A stretch of DNA of 64,000 bases from Moritella yayanosii (GTDB lineage Bacteria; Pseudomonadota; Gammaproteobacteria; Enterobacterales; Moritellaceae). Below the pieces are notes generated by a model. It made no database searches. It saw only the letters and a program-made list of their open reading frames with translations, and was not told where the DNA came from. The DNA lies in assembly GCF_900465055.1 (NCBI RefSeq), contig NZ_LS483250.1, forward strand, positions 372,001 through 436,000, written 5' to 3'. A program made the position numbers and the translations under genes. Positions 37,904-47,243 of this stretch are shown piece by piece; positions within the stretch are counted from its first letter, which is position 1, and each line of letters opens with the position of its first letter.

Positions 37904-37936
37904 CGTCAAGCATCAGATTGGAATAGATGCTTGACG
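37904..37936. other. intergenic hairpin between convergent genes
   Basis: The 10-bp stem CGTCAAGCAT/ATGCTTGACG with a 13-base loop sits between the DUF3820 and HIT genes. There is no T tract, so a terminator role is uncertain. Confidence 0.45.
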
Positions 37937-37955
37937 CTGATAATGTCTAGCGTTA

Positions 37956-38387
37956 TTAACCTTTATGAGTGACAAAGCCAGCTTGAAGCTTACTTGAAAT
38001 CATGGTGACTAATTGTAGGGTCTGTTGCGCTGTTCTACTGATTGCTGGTATTTGACCCCAAATTGGTTTCGGCCAGCAAGCATCGTGTTTAAAGCGTGCA
38101 ACATGATGGATATGTAACTGTGGCACCATATTACCTAACGCTGCAATATTGATCTTGTCGGCGCTTAATCCGTCTTTTAATAGTTTACTGACAGCGTTAG
38201 ATTCAGATAAAAACTGAACTTGTTGTTCATCAGTTAATTCATGAAATTCGCTGATATTATTAATTTTAGGTACTAAAATTAACCATGGAAAATTACCATC
38301 ATTAGCCAGTAGGACCTGACATAATGGAAATTCACCAACAAGGCTGGTATCAGCAGCAAGTTGTGGATGTAATACAAATTGTGTCAC
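37956..38387 (-). CDS. HIT-family (histidine triad) protein
   Basis: The 143-residue protein has the LANDGNFPWLILVPKINNISEFHELTDEQQ entry segment and the histidine triad LHIHHVARF near residue 93, which is typical of HIT nucleotide hydrolases or transferases. The exact substrate is unknown. It begins 10 bp after the stop of the H-NS-like gene on the same strand and probably shares its transcript. Confidence 0.85.
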   Translation of the reverse strand: MTQFVLHPQLAADTSLVGEFPLCQVLLANDGNFPWLILVPKINNISEFHELTDEQQVQFLSESNAVSKLLKDGLSADKINIAALGNMVPQLHIHHVARFKHDACWPKPIWGQIPAISRTAQQTLQLVTMISSKLQAGFVTHKG

Positions 38388-38397
38388 AAATATCCCG

Positions 38398-38805
38398 CTA
38401 TATTAAGAATTCTTCAATCGAGCCTTTTTCATTCATTACTTCTTGGAGTGGTAAAGGCATGCGGCCTTGGCCTGTCCATGTTTTAGGTTCGCCATTGAAA
38501 TTATATGCGTATTTTGCAGGACGAGGGCCTCGTTTAGTTTTATTTTTTGCTTTTTCAGCTGTTGAATCAGTTAAGCCTACTAATTCTTCAGGGCTAATGC
38601 CATTTTCTTTAAGTTGTAATAAGATCTCGGTCATTTTAGCTTGTTTTGCTTGCTGATTTTCTAATTCAACGGCATCAGCTTCTTTTCTTTCATCTACAAT
38701 CGTAGTGAATTTAATTAAAACTTCTTCTAGTTGTTCAACGCTTAATTCTCTTGTCGTAGCGCGCAGGCTACGTGCATTTAAAAATATTTTAATAAAATCA
38801 TTCAT
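38398..38805 (-). CDS. hns: H-NS-like nucleoid-structuring protein
   Basis: The 135-residue protein has an N-terminal coiled-coil oligomerisation region (residues 1-65, ARSLRATTRELSVEQLEEVL...) and the C-terminal DNA-binding domain with KYAYNFNGEPKTWTGQGRMP, the TWTGQGR motif that reads AT-rich minor grooves. It silences AT-rich foreign DNA and often its own gene. The AT-rich 19-bp repeat array directly upstream (38847-38922) is a plausible autoregulatory target. Confidence 0.9.
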   Translation of the reverse strand: MNDFIKIFLNARSLRATTRELSVEQLEEVLIKFTTIVDERKEADAVELENQQAKQAKMTEILLQLKENGISPEELVGLTDSTAEKAKNKTKRGPRPAKYAYNFNGEPKTWTGQGRMPLPLQEVMNEKGSIEEFLI

Positions 38806-38846
38806 AATTAATACCTAAAAGTAGACAGGGATGAGTAAATGTTAAT

Positions 38847-38922
38847 ACTTTAATATAATAAATATACTCTAATATAATAAATATACTCTAATACAATTAA
38901 TATACTCTAATACAATTAATAT
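38847..38922. repeat. four 19-bp AT-rich tandem repeats upstream of the hns-like gene
   Basis: Four consecutive 19-bp units of the form ACTCTAATATAATAAATAT run without gaps. The first two differ at one position; the last two (ACTCTAATACAATTAATAT) are identical to each other. The phase of about two helical turns could produce a curved or flexible AT-rich tract, the kind of DNA H-NS prefers. It is 42 bp from the gene start. Confidence 0.9.
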
Positions 38923-39208
38923 ATTATAGCCAAATAAATATTAGAAACGTCTTTATATTTATTTATAAAATTAACGGGTATGGATTAATTATGTAAACCA
39001 TAAATGTAACTTTAAACTATAGTGCGGACATTAGTGCAGATATTGTTTTTAAACTATTTAATGGTCTATTATTTGAAGTTGATATACTTTAGGTGGAAAA
39101 ATTGGGTATCGTGTCAGGTTTTTGTGTCATATATGGATTTATATGCGGACGTTAACGCTGATTATCGCTTGAAGTGGTGGCGTTATCTGCTATTATCTGG
39201 CTTCCTCC

Positions 39209-39386
39209 TAAGTAGAGGTGCGCAACTCATCAGTAGTGTTATTTAGGTAGCTCCGATAATAACGACACAAAAGGGAATTGCGCCGAAGAATGAATTTCTA
39301 AGCTAAAAGTATTCATTCTGGGGATGTGTCCGAATAGAGACATCACTGTCATAGTCAATTTTAAATTAACTATGGGGCGCTACTGG
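39209..39386 (+). promoter_or_regulatory. lysine riboswitch (L-box)
   Basis: Conserved L-box blocks occur in order on the plus strand: AGAGGTGCGC (39214-39223), AAAGGGAATTGCGCCGAAG (about 39270-39288), TTCTGGGGATGTGTCCG, then CACTGTCATAGTC, and the closing ATGGGGCGCTAC (39372-39383). P1 can form between AGTAG (39211-39215) and CTACT (39380-39384). It precedes the NhaC-family gene at 39502 by about 115 bp. This identifies lysine as the effector. Confidence 0.93.
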
Positions 39387-39470
39387 AATAGAAGAGTATA
39401 TGGGTAATTTTTACACTTATCATATTTGTAAATATCCTTATTGCACATCTCATCTGTCTTGTTTAGTCGT

Positions 39471-39499
39471 TCCCTGTAAAAATTATTAGGTCAAAGGGA
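39471..39499 (+). promoter_or_regulatory. possible Shine-Dalgarno sequestering hairpin
   Basis: TCCCT (39471-39475) can pair with AGGGA (39495-39499), which is the ribosome site just before the ATG at 39502. This could be the lysine riboswitch expression platform, acting on translation. No T-run terminator is visible in the gap. Confidence 0.4.
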
Positions 39500-39501
39500 T
39501 C

Positions 39502-41097
39502 ATGGAACTCATTAATTATTCAGACTCAGCGTTATCGCTAGTCGTACCTCTAGTTGCACTTACATTAGCCATTCTTACTCGTAAAGTATTGTTATCACTT
39601 GGTTGTGGTGTTTTACTTGGCGCTCTATTTTTAACAGACTTTAATATTGTTAATGCAGCTAAACACCTTGCAGACTTATCATTAAGTTTGGTTTGGGAAT
39701 CGGGTGATGCGAGCAAGGGCTCGTTCTGGGAAATAGGTTCGTTCAATACTTGGAATCTATCAATCATCGTATTCTTATTAATACTGGGTATGTTAACGAG
39801 TATTATGATGGTAAGTGGCGCAACCAGTGCATTTGCTGATTGGGCGAAACAAAAAATCACGACACGTCGTGGTAGTATACTATTAACTGCATTTTTAGGT
39901 GTTTTCATTTTTGTGGATGATTACTTTAACAGCCTTGCTGTGGGTAGCGTCAGTCGTCCGCTGACAGACCGTTATAAAGTTTCTCGTGCTAAATTAGCTT
40001 ACTTACTTGATTCAACCGCAGCACCTATGTGTGTATTAACGCCAATATCAAGTTGGGGTGCTTATATCATTGCCGTTATAGGTGGTATTTTAGCCACTCA
40101 CGCTATTACGGATATCAGCCCTCTGGCGGCATTCGTACAAATGATACCAATGAACTTCTACGCTATCTTTGCTATCGCAATGGTGTTTGCGGTTGCTTGC
40201 TTCAACCTTGATTTTGGCTTGATGGCAAAAGAAGAAGAAGCGGCAAAAAATGGTGAGTTGTTTGATGCTAAAAAAGGCAATCCAGCAGGTTCAACTGTAG
40301 AGCTAAAAGAAGCGGAAGGTGGTCATATTTCAGGTCTAATTCTACCTATTTTAGTGCTTATTTTTGCGACTATCTTCTTTATGATCAACTCGGGTGCATC
40401 GACACTAGCTGCGGGTGGTAAAGCATTTGATATTCTAGGTGCATTTGAAAATACAGATGTCGGTAGTTCTTTAGTGTTTGGTGCATTATCAGGTCTTGTT
40501 GTGGCACTCGTGCTAAGCCTTATTTCTGGTGTGTCTATTTCATTACTAGCACAAGCAAGTTTCCACGGTGCTAAATCAATGCTACCCGCGGTTTATATCT
40601 TATTCTTCGCGTGGGCAATTGGTTCGACTATTGGTTCTATGGAAACCGGTAAATACCTGGCTGCATTAGTGGGTGATTCAATCCCAATGAGTCTATTACC
40701 AATTATTATGTTTGTATTAGCTGGCTTTATGGCCTTTGCAACGGGTACAAGTTGGGGCACATTCGGTATCATGTTACCAATCGCGGGCGATATGGCTGCG
40801 GGTACTGAAATATCGTTGATGTTACCTATGTTAGCATCTGTGCTTGCGGGTTCTGTATTTGGCGATCATTGTTCACCTATCTCTGATACTACGATTTTAT
40901 CGTCAACGGGTGCTAACTGTCACCATATGGACCATGTAATGACTCAACTTCCATATGCATTATCTGTTGCGTTAGTTAGTGCGATTGGTTATTTAGTGCT
41001 AGGTGTAACAAGTTCTGTACTATCGGGCTTTATCGCGTCAACAATTGCATTTACAGTGGTGGTTGCTATTATGTCTCGAATAAGTCGTAAAGTTTAA
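39502..41097 (+). CDS. lysW: NhaC-family antiporter, lysine-riboswitch-controlled (LysW-like lysine transporter)
   Basis: The 531-residue protein has about 12 membrane helices, with FIFVDDYFNSLAVGSVSRPLTDRYKVSRAKLAYLLDSTAAP and ATGTSWGTFGIMLPI, typical of the NhaC superfamily. The lysine riboswitch directly upstream fits the known case in which such proteins, called LysW, import lysine in gammaproteobacteria. Other NhaC proteins exchange Na+/H+, so sequence alone leaves both roles open; the riboswitch favours lysine uptake. It stands as a single gene. Confidence 0.82.
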   Translation: MELINYSDSALSLVVPLVALTLAILTRKVLLSLGCGVLLGALFLTDFNIVNAAKHLADLSLSLVWESGDASKGSFWEIGSFNTWNLSIIVFLLILGMLTSIMMVSGATSAFADWAKQKITTRRGSILLTAFLGVFIFVDDYFNSLAVGSVSRPLTDRYKVSRAKLAYLLDSTAAPMCVLTPISSWGAYIIAVIGGILATHAITDISPLAAFVQMIPMNFYAIFAIAMVFAVACFNLDFGLMAKEEEAAKNGELFDAKKGNPAGSTVELKEAEGGHISGLILPILVLIFATIFFMINSGASTLAAGGKAFDILGAFENTDVGSSLVFGALSGLVVALVLSLISGVSISLLAQASFHGAKSMLPAVYILFFAWAIGSTIGSMETGKYLAALVGDSIPMSLLPIIMFVLAGFMAFATGTSWGTFGIMLPIAGDMAAGTEISLMLPMLASVLAGSVFGDHCSPISDTTILSSTGANCHHMDHVMTQLPYALSVALVSAIGYLVLGVTSSVLSGFIASTIAFTVVVAIMSRISRKV

Positions 41098-41154
41098 TAA
41101 AACATTAAAAACACGCTGTTTATAATGAACAGTGCTAATGAGATATAATTATAT

Positions 41155-41181
41155 ACGCCTGTTGATACAGGCGTTTTTTTT
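41155..41181 (+). terminator. intrinsic terminator before tdk
   Basis: The stem ACGCCTGT/ACAGGCGT with a TGAT loop is followed by eight T residues, 12 bases before the tdk start. It ends the transporter transcript or acts as an attenuator for tdk. Confidence 0.85.
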
Positions 41182-41192
41182 GAGGGTATAAA

Positions 41193-41774
41193 ATGGCATC
41201 TTTGCATTTCAAATTTGCAGCTATGAATTCGGGTAAATCAACACAATTAATCCAAGCACACTTTAATTATATTGAACGTGGTATGTACCCATTAGCAATG
41301 ACACCTGAGTGTGATAGTCGTTATGGCAAGGGTGTTATTGGTGCGCGTGTTGGCTTAAAATTAGAAGTTGAAGTGTTTGAGAAAGATACCAATTTATTTA
41401 CTACTGTTTCTACCCGATTAGAAAATAAAAAAATCGATGTATTTATCATTGATGAAGGTCAATTCCTAACGCGAGAACAGGTTTATCAATTAGCCAATGT
41501 TGTTGACCAACTGCACATCCCTGTGCTTGTTTATGGCTTAAAAACAGATTTTAAATTAGAGATGTTTGAAGGTTCGTACCATTTGATGTGTCTGGCTGAT
41601 AAAGTTGAAGAACTTAAAACCATTTGCTGGTGTGGTAATAAAGCGCACATGAATGCTCGAGTGAGTGATATTGGCGTGGTATTAAGAGAAGGCGAACAAG
41701 TTGAAATTGGTGGTAATGAGCTCTACGTATCCTTGTGCCGTAAGCATTTTATGAATGGCAACGCGAGCGCTTAG
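41193..41774 (+). CDS. tdk: thymidine kinase Tdk
   Basis: The 193-residue enzyme phosphorylates thymidine. It has the P-loop AMNSGKSTQLIQ, the VFIIDEGQFLTREQV strand with the Walker B/catalytic Glu, the LKTDFKLEMFEGS lasso region, and a zinc site CWCGNKAHMN with a later Cys in LCRKHF. Length and motifs fit type II Tdk. The ATG at 41193 follows a short GAGGG site just after the terminator. Confidence 0.95.
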   Translation: MASLHFKFAAMNSGKSTQLIQAHFNYIERGMYPLAMTPECDSRYGKGVIGARVGLKLEVEVFEKDTNLFTTVSTRLENKKIDVFIIDEGQFLTREQVYQLANVVDQLHIPVLVYGLKTDFKLEMFEGSYHLMCLADKVEELKTICWCGNKAHMNARVSDIGVVLREGEQVEIGGNELYVSLCRKHFMNGNASA

Positions 41775-41804
41775 TCATATTCACTCGTTATTATTCTGGC
41801 ATGA

Positions 41805-42464
41805 TTAAGTGCCCCGGTGATGAGCGTATAATATTGCGCTTGTCATCTGTGTTGTTGGTGTATCTCGACTATTAATTTCATTTAATACTATCTCTGGTTC
41901 AGAGAATAAATAACCTTGAAAATATGTGCTTTGCAGATTCTGGGCTTGTTTAAATTGGCGCTCTGTTTCTATCTTTTCTATTAATATACTTATCTCATGT
42001 TTCGCTAATAATGGTTTTAGTGCTTTAATTTCTTTAAATGAGGTCAGGGTAATGTCAAATTTGATAATATCAACAACGCCGAAAAATGGCAGCCAATCTT
42101 CTGAATATATAAAATCATCCAATGCAATGGTAAACCCCATAGTTTTTAATTGTTTTAGCGCCTTTAATATAGCCTTTGTTGGTGGTACGTCCTCGAGAAC
42201 TTCAACCACAATTGGCTTGTTGATGAGTTTATGAGGCAAACCATCGAGAATACTTTGCTCTGTAAAGTTGATAAAGTAGGGCTTGTTATCAACAAGTTTA
42301 TTAATATTAGAACTCAATAAGTGCTCGTGAACTAAGCGCTGTGTTGCTATTTCGGCATTTATGATCGGGAAGGTATTCTCTAAACTATCACGATATAACA
42401 GTTCATAAGCGACAACGTGACGGGTGCTATTTAGGATTGGTTGTTTAGCGATATATGAGAGCAT
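41805..42464 (-). CDS. EAL-domain protein lacking the HDOD half (YuxH-like N-terminal part)
   Basis: The product from the ATG at 42464 begins MLSYIAKQPILNSTRHVVAYELLYRD, the N-terminal signature of EAL-HDOD (YuxH) signalling proteins, but stops at 219 residues without the HDOD domain. Catalytic EAL positions appear: E in AYELLYR, N in FINFT, E in VVEVLED, DD in ALDDF, K in IKFD, E in LIEKIE and Q in YFQGYLF. The FGTG loop is changed to FIYS, so phosphodiesterase activity is doubtful. The longer TTG start at 42515 has little support. Confidence 0.72.
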   Translation of the reverse strand: MLSYIAKQPILNSTRHVVAYELLYRDSLENTFPIINAEIATQRLVHEHLLSSNINKLVDNKPYFINFTEQSILDGLPHKLINKPIVVEVLEDVPPTKAILKALKQLKTMGFTIALDDFIYSEDWLPFFGVVDIIKFDITLTSFKEIKALKPLLAKHEISILIEKIETERQFKQAQNLQSTYFQGYLFSEPEIVLNEINSRDTPTTQMTSAILYAHHRGT

Positions 42465-42694
42465 AAAGAATACTTTATTAATAAAGGTACCTATAAGCTT
42501 ATGCGTAATTGTCAAAAAGGCTAATTATTTAGTCAATATAGGTAACTGTTCATTACTATGTGTGAGAAAGTGATTGGTACTGTGTTGTGCAGTACTATTA
42601 TTTTATTAACGAAACGTATTGTATTTTGACTAGGTGAATAAATTTATGCCGCAATAGACTTAGTATCTACTACGGCTGAATGAAGGTGTATTGA

Positions 42695-45661
42695 CTATGG
42701 TTGTTGGAAAACCTTAGTTATTTTATTTATCTCAATCACATCAGCAAAAGGTATGTTTTGCTCAGGGAAGGCTGCTTGAACCTTACTTGTCAGTGGCTTA
42801 GAGAATGAACGGTAGTTTATTTTAGCGACTACTGTGATTGGATAGCTGATACCTTCGGGTAGTTCAAATGATTCAACACGAGTTTCATCAGGAGAGATAC
42901 GGGTATCTGATAGAATCTTTTCTACGCGCCAGAACTTAAGACCAACCGGTTCGCCATGCATGTAACCGGATTTTTTAGCAAATACCCGGCTGTCTTTTGG
43001 TAAGTAACCATCGTTTAACTGACCACTCACTAAACGCGCTATGCCTTTGCTATCCGTTACGACGAGATCAACCCATACTTGACGACGTGCGCCACCCGGC
43101 ATTTTATGGCCGGTATTATGGTTTGTTACTTTAACGTTGATATTACGTCCATCGGCACTGGTTTCAACGTCAAGTAGTAGGGCGTTGCGTAAAATATCAC
43201 GACTGAGTTTACCGTGCTCTTTCGAGCGCATATCCGAGAAGTAGTAGTTACCACCAATAAAGTTATGCGCGATTAAGTTTGGCTTAATAGGTCCGTTATC
43301 GGTGGCTTGACCCGGTACTTTGTTATCGAAATCAGTCATGTCTAAACGCATGTGGCAATCGATACAGGTTTTGTTCTGTTCAGGGTTGTTTGGTGCGTTA
43401 AATTTAGATGCTTGCCATTCGCCATAGTTGTTATTTACATTAGCACCTTGGCCGGGAGTGAATTCATTATGACAGGTTGCACAATATAATGAGCTTTTGT
43501 ACAATTCTGGATTTGAATAGCTGTCTTTGTGCTGTTGTGGTGACGCATTGATTTGCGCTTCCGCAATGAATTTTAATGCTGGGTTGCTGGAAAACTCAAA
43601 CAAATATTCCGCACGATCTTTTAGGTTAACGGTAAGATCGGTATTACCGCCTGCATCTTCGGCTTTAGTAATACGGTGGCAGAAAACACAGCTGGTACCG
43701 GTTTCGTCTACGGGTAGACCTTCTCTTAGTGCATCGCGTAGGCTCTGCCCTTCTTTTTCATACATGCTATTAAGATGAGTCAGCGGCGCGGTATTATTAT
43801 TTAAAATCGTTTGCGGGGCATGACAACCACGGCATAAGTTTCTAAACGGTTCCCCTTCTGATTCTGCTGCAAGGTTTTCCTGGAAACGATAGTAAGGGCT
43901 ATCCATATGCATGCCATGATTGGAGTCTGCCCACTGTTTATAAAGCGTGCTATGACATGATTCACAACTGGCCGAATTTAACCAATCAGACTTGTGGGTG
44001 AACTTACGTTCGTCATCAAAACGTAACCAAGTTGATAGGTAAGGTAAATTCTCTTTGGTTGTCACGTACAGGTTTAATGCCGACATTAAGCGCACAATAT
44101 CTGCAGGTGGGGATTTGGGATCAATTTTCGGTAACTCCGGCTTCTTCGGATCTGCTCCCATACCACCTTGAGTTTTTTGGATCATATCGATATAGGCTTC
44201 GATAGGATCACCCGCAATCATGCTAGCTAGCCCAATGTGACCCGTCATCGCGTTTTTCTTGACGTCTTTGGTGCCATCGGCTAATAAGTATTTGTTGGTG
44301 AAGTTAAACCCGTCTAGGTGACAAGAGTTACAGCTCATCCAAAAATCACCAGCCATGGCAGCGTTTTCAAACTTATCGCTATTCGCAAGATTAAACAGTG
44401 TTTTACCCAAGCGTAGTTCTGGTGCGATGGGATCTTTACTAATTAACTGGGCAAATTGAGCTTCCGCTAATTTTACTTTGGCGAAAGGACCTTGACCACT
44501 TATGTCAAAACTAACCAGATCATGCGACATGGCATTTTGTACATACAAGGTGCCGCCTTTGGCAATCAAACTGCGCGGATTAGACCCTGGAATATGACGG
44601 TAAATTTGTGTCGCTTTCACACCGCCTTGTAATTTAGTACGGCGATGGCGTTTAGATTTTTTACCTATTTTACCTTGGCGAGATAAATCAAACACCAGCA
44701 GGTCTTCTGATCCTGACAGGGTAATAAATACTTTTTTGCCGTCTTCACGGAACGCAACATCATGCGGATTAGAAACTATACGCGTGGTATTGTTGTTCTC
44801 AATAATGTTTATTTGTTTGAATAGTTGCTTACGTTTATCAACTAATTCTTTTTCTTTTCCTGGTGTTAAATCAAGTAACGAAATCGTTGGGAAGACGGTT
44901 GATTGAAACTGGAAGTCTTGTGTAAACGACCACAATACATGCGGTATCCAAGCTTGTGTGCCATCTGGAGATATCGCAATGTTATCTAATACCCGTGGCT
45001 TACCTTGTGGTGTGGCACGAGAGTTATGTACAGGCGTATCGCTAAGTTGAATTATTTTGTTTAATTCGAGCGTTGGTGTGCGAGTATTATAGATAGACAC
45101 TTGACCTGTCATGCTGTGAGTAACAAACAAACGACCATCATTTGCTAACGCAAGACCACGTGGCGTATCTGCGGTTTGTGTTGTTGCGGTTATGTCACCA
45201 TCAGTTGAAACGGTTATTAGCTGTTTAGCTTCAAACAATGTCACGTAATATTGTTTGTTATATTCATCATAAACAATACCAAACGGGCGATAGCCTGTTT
45301 TGATGGTTTTAATTAGTTTAAGGCTTTTAGCATCAATGAGGTAAAGTTGATCGGCAAGATAGTCACTGACCAATAATTGATTATGGATTGGATCTAATGC
45401 AAGTCGACGTAGATCTTTGCCCAGCGCTTGTTCTGTTAATAGCTCACCACTTTCAGCATCGATAATACTGACGCTACCCGCATCCATGTTTGCACTAATA
45501 AACTGCGACCCATCTACAGATAATAATAAACTGTTACTTTTCGTATTCGAATAACGAATATTGGTATCACTGTTATTTGTATAAACAGTACTGGCATAAA
45601 GCGATTGGCTTGTTAAGAGTAACAAAGCGAACATTAATTTAGAAAAAATATTTATATGCAT
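42695..45661 (-). CDS. secreted beta-propeller / multiheme c-type cytochrome fusion
   Basis: The 988-residue protein has a signal peptide (residues 1-24) and a YVTN/YncE-type beta-propeller (about 30-400, with repeats such as NQLLVSDYLADQLYLIDAKSLKLIKTIKTG). Six heme sites follow: CNSCH near 444 (cytochrome-peroxidase-like surroundings), CESCH near 566, CRGCH near 610, CVFCH near 657, CATCH near 726 and CIDCH near 766. A beta-rich C-terminus follows. The layout suggests a periplasmic or outer-surface electron carrier. A Fur-box-like site lies about 45 bases upstream, linking it to iron supply. It is the last gene of the minus-strand block. Confidence 0.85.
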   Translation of the reverse strand: MHINIFSKLMFALLLLTSQSLYASTVYTNNSDTNIRYSNTKSNSLLLSVDGSQFISANMDAGSVSIIDAESGELLTEQALGKDLRRLALDPIHNQLLVSDYLADQLYLIDAKSLKLIKTIKTGYRPFGIVYDEYNKQYYVTLFEAKQLITVSTDGDITATTQTADTPRGLALANDGRLFVTHSMTGQVSIYNTRTPTLELNKIIQLSDTPVHNSRATPQGKPRVLDNIAISPDGTQAWIPHVLWSFTQDFQFQSTVFPTISLLDLTPGKEKELVDKRKQLFKQINIIENNNTTRIVSNPHDVAFREDGKKVFITLSGSEDLLVFDLSRQGKIGKKSKRHRRTKLQGGVKATQIYRHIPGSNPRSLIAKGGTLYVQNAMSHDLVSFDISGQGPFAKVKLAEAQFAQLISKDPIAPELRLGKTLFNLANSDKFENAAMAGDFWMSCNSCHLDGFNFTNKYLLADGTKDVKKNAMTGHIGLASMIAGDPIEAYIDMIQKTQGGMGADPKKPELPKIDPKSPPADIVRLMSALNLYVTTKENLPYLSTWLRFDDERKFTHKSDWLNSASCESCHSTLYKQWADSNHGMHMDSPYYRFQENLAAESEGEPFRNLCRGCHAPQTILNNNTAPLTHLNSMYEKEGQSLRDALREGLPVDETGTSCVFCHRITKAEDAGGNTDLTVNLKDRAEYLFEFSSNPALKFIAEAQINASPQQHKDSYSNPELYKSSLYCATCHNEFTPGQGANVNNNYGEWQASKFNAPNNPEQNKTCIDCHMRLDMTDFDNKVPGQATDNGPIKPNLIAHNFIGGNYYFSDMRSKEHGKLSRDILRNALLLDVETSADGRNINVKVTNHNTGHKMPGGARRQVWVDLVVTDSKGIARLVSGQLNDGYLPKDSRVFAKKSGYMHGEPVGLKFWRVEKILSDTRISPDETRVESFELPEGISYPITVVAKINYRSFSKPLTSKVQAAFPEQNIPFADVIEINKITKVFQQP

Positions 45662-45702
45662 AGATCTACGGTATCTTGGTGGGGAAACGAGGTATTACGA
45701 TT

Positions 45703-45721
45703 AAGAATGGTTATCATTATA
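45703..45721. promoter_or_regulatory. putative Fur box upstream of the multiheme cytochrome gene
   Basis: AAGAATGGTTATCATTATA reads on the minus strand as TATAATGATAACCATTCTT and matches the 19-base Fur consensus at about 15 positions by eye. It sits about 45 bp before the cytochrome start. Strength can only be judged by scoring against a Fur matrix. Confidence 0.5.
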
Positions 45722-45752
45722 TCGTGTTGAAATCATAGTGCAATATGTGTAG

Positions 45753-47243
45753 CTATGTTCGCGTGATTAAATGATTAAGATCAAAGTAATATAGGTATAA
45801 ATTTCGTTCGCCAAGAAAACGGCCTTTAAACAATGCCACTAAATTGCCGTTAACGGGTTTATCTGTATTTAGTTTATCAATATCCAGTTTATCAGTGCTT
45901 AGTTTATTGCTGCTCAGTCGCCAGTAGCCTTGCTGCTGTGCTTGGTAATTACTGCTGCTTTGATAATGACGGTCTAAAATCACATGTTGGGGCAGGTTAT
46001 GCCGTAAATTATCAATATTATAATTACTGATGATGATTTGCTGCTTGTTGATTGTGTTAAAGAACTGAGTCGCTTGTAATACAGGGGCATTTCTTTGTTG
46101 GGTGAATTGTTTGAGGCTGTGATAACCCAGTGTGACAAGTAAGATAAAACTCAATATGTATAGAGCAGGGCGCATACGCTGAGTTTGGTAAACGTGTTCA
46201 ATGAGTTGCGCGCAGATAATCGGTAACAATAAACTGAAAACGGCTAAGTGACGAATATTTTCTGGATTCTGCCCGCGGATGATCCAGGCAAACCAGCAAC
46301 ACACCAGAATACTTAATCCACGGGTTTTTGGTAAATATAAACCAACGCTTAGCATTGAGGTCAATAATATTACTCCGAGAGCGGAATAAGTATTGGTTAA
46401 TGTAGTTAGCCATTGGCTTAATCGCGAGTCTGTGGCACTGGTGGTATTACCCCAAATCGTAAAGTGACCTTGGGTGAATCGCCGACCTTCCTCAATATAG
46501 GCCCAACCGTCTTGCATGAACACATAGAGCGCGCAAAGGATGCCTACCAGGGTAATACTGAATATCTGCCAGCCTAGTTGTTGATAACCTTGTCTACGTT
46601 GACGGTGATAACACAGTCCTAGCAACATAGCACTGGCTACTAGCGGTAAATAAGAAGGCCTGGTTGCTAAACATGCCGCTAATAATAACCCACTAACAAC
46701 AGCTCTAAATGTTTGTCTTGGTAAAATAGACTGTAATACCCAATGTAATCGAGTCTTTAATAAAGGGCTTGAGCCGAGCGGTAGATGAAAACGGGTTAAT
46801 AATAAATATAAGCTAAAGAACCACAGGGCGGAAGCGTCTGATAAACCGTTAAAGGCCAATTCGGCAATGTTGCCTTGTAGTAAAAAAAGTAGCACTGAAA
46901 ATAATGCAAATGATTTTATGCGCATACGTTGATAGCAATACACAAAAACACTGAAGGTTAACGCTATTGCAGAAAGGAAACTGAGTAATACATTGCTGTT
47001 GGGATGTGAACTTATTGCGCTGATAAGTCGTTCTAGCCAAACAAAACCAGGGTAACCGGGAAAGTGAGGGCTAAACTCTAATACTGAAAAGTGGCTCAAG
47101 GCCCGCTGAAAATAAAGCGCATCATCACTGCTAATATCAAAGCTGTAATAATTGAGTAAACCAAAATAGCCTGCAATGCAGGCTATTAAGCTAATACCGA
47201 CGATTAAATCAGCGCGCCAAAGCGTATTATTTGGTTGGTGCAT
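45753..47243 (-). CDS. GT-C-type membrane glycosyltransferase-like protein
   Basis: From the ATG at 47243 the 496-residue protein has ten or more membrane helices and an early acidic loop SSDDALYFQRALSHF followed by PHFPGYPGFVWLERL, the layout of GT-C enzymes (ArnT/PMT-like) where the DD pair is catalytic. The substrate and the lipid-linked donor are unknown. The start overlaps the end of the upstream 218-residue gene by 17 bp. The TTG start at 47291 is much less likely. Function in this iron-linked block is unclear; it could glycosylate an exported protein. Confidence 0.65.
   Translation of the reverse strand: MHQPNNTLWRADLIVGISLIACIAGYFGLLNYYSFDISSDDALYFQRALSHFSVLEFSPHFPGYPGFVWLERLISAISSHPNSNVLLSFLSAIALTFSVFVYCYQRMRIKSFALFSVLLFLLQGNIAELAFNGLSDASALWFFSLYLLLTRFHLPLGSSPLLKTRLHWVLQSILPRQTFRAVVSGLLLAACLATRPSYLPLVASAMLLGLCYHRQRRQGYQQLGWQIFSITLVGILCALYVFMQDGWAYIEEGRRFTQGHFTIWGNTTSATDSRLSQWLTTLTNTYSALGVILLTSMLSVGLYLPKTRGLSILVCCWFAWIIRGQNPENIRHLAVFSLLLPIICAQLIEHVYQTQRMRPALYILSFILLVTLGYHSLKQFTQQRNAPVLQATQFFNTINKQQIIISNYNIDNLRHNLPQHVILDRHYQSSSNYQAQQQGYWRLSSNKLSTDKLDIDKLNTDKPVNGNLVALFKGRFLGERNLYLYYFDLNHLITRT

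Noticed and set aside
38847-38922. A CRISPR array
   Set aside because: The repeats are contiguous without unique spacers and are almost pure A/T.
39022-39246. A 74-codon plus-strand frame before the NhaC-family gene
   Set aside because: It overlaps the lysine riboswitch, has no ribosome site or family features, and its codon use looks random.
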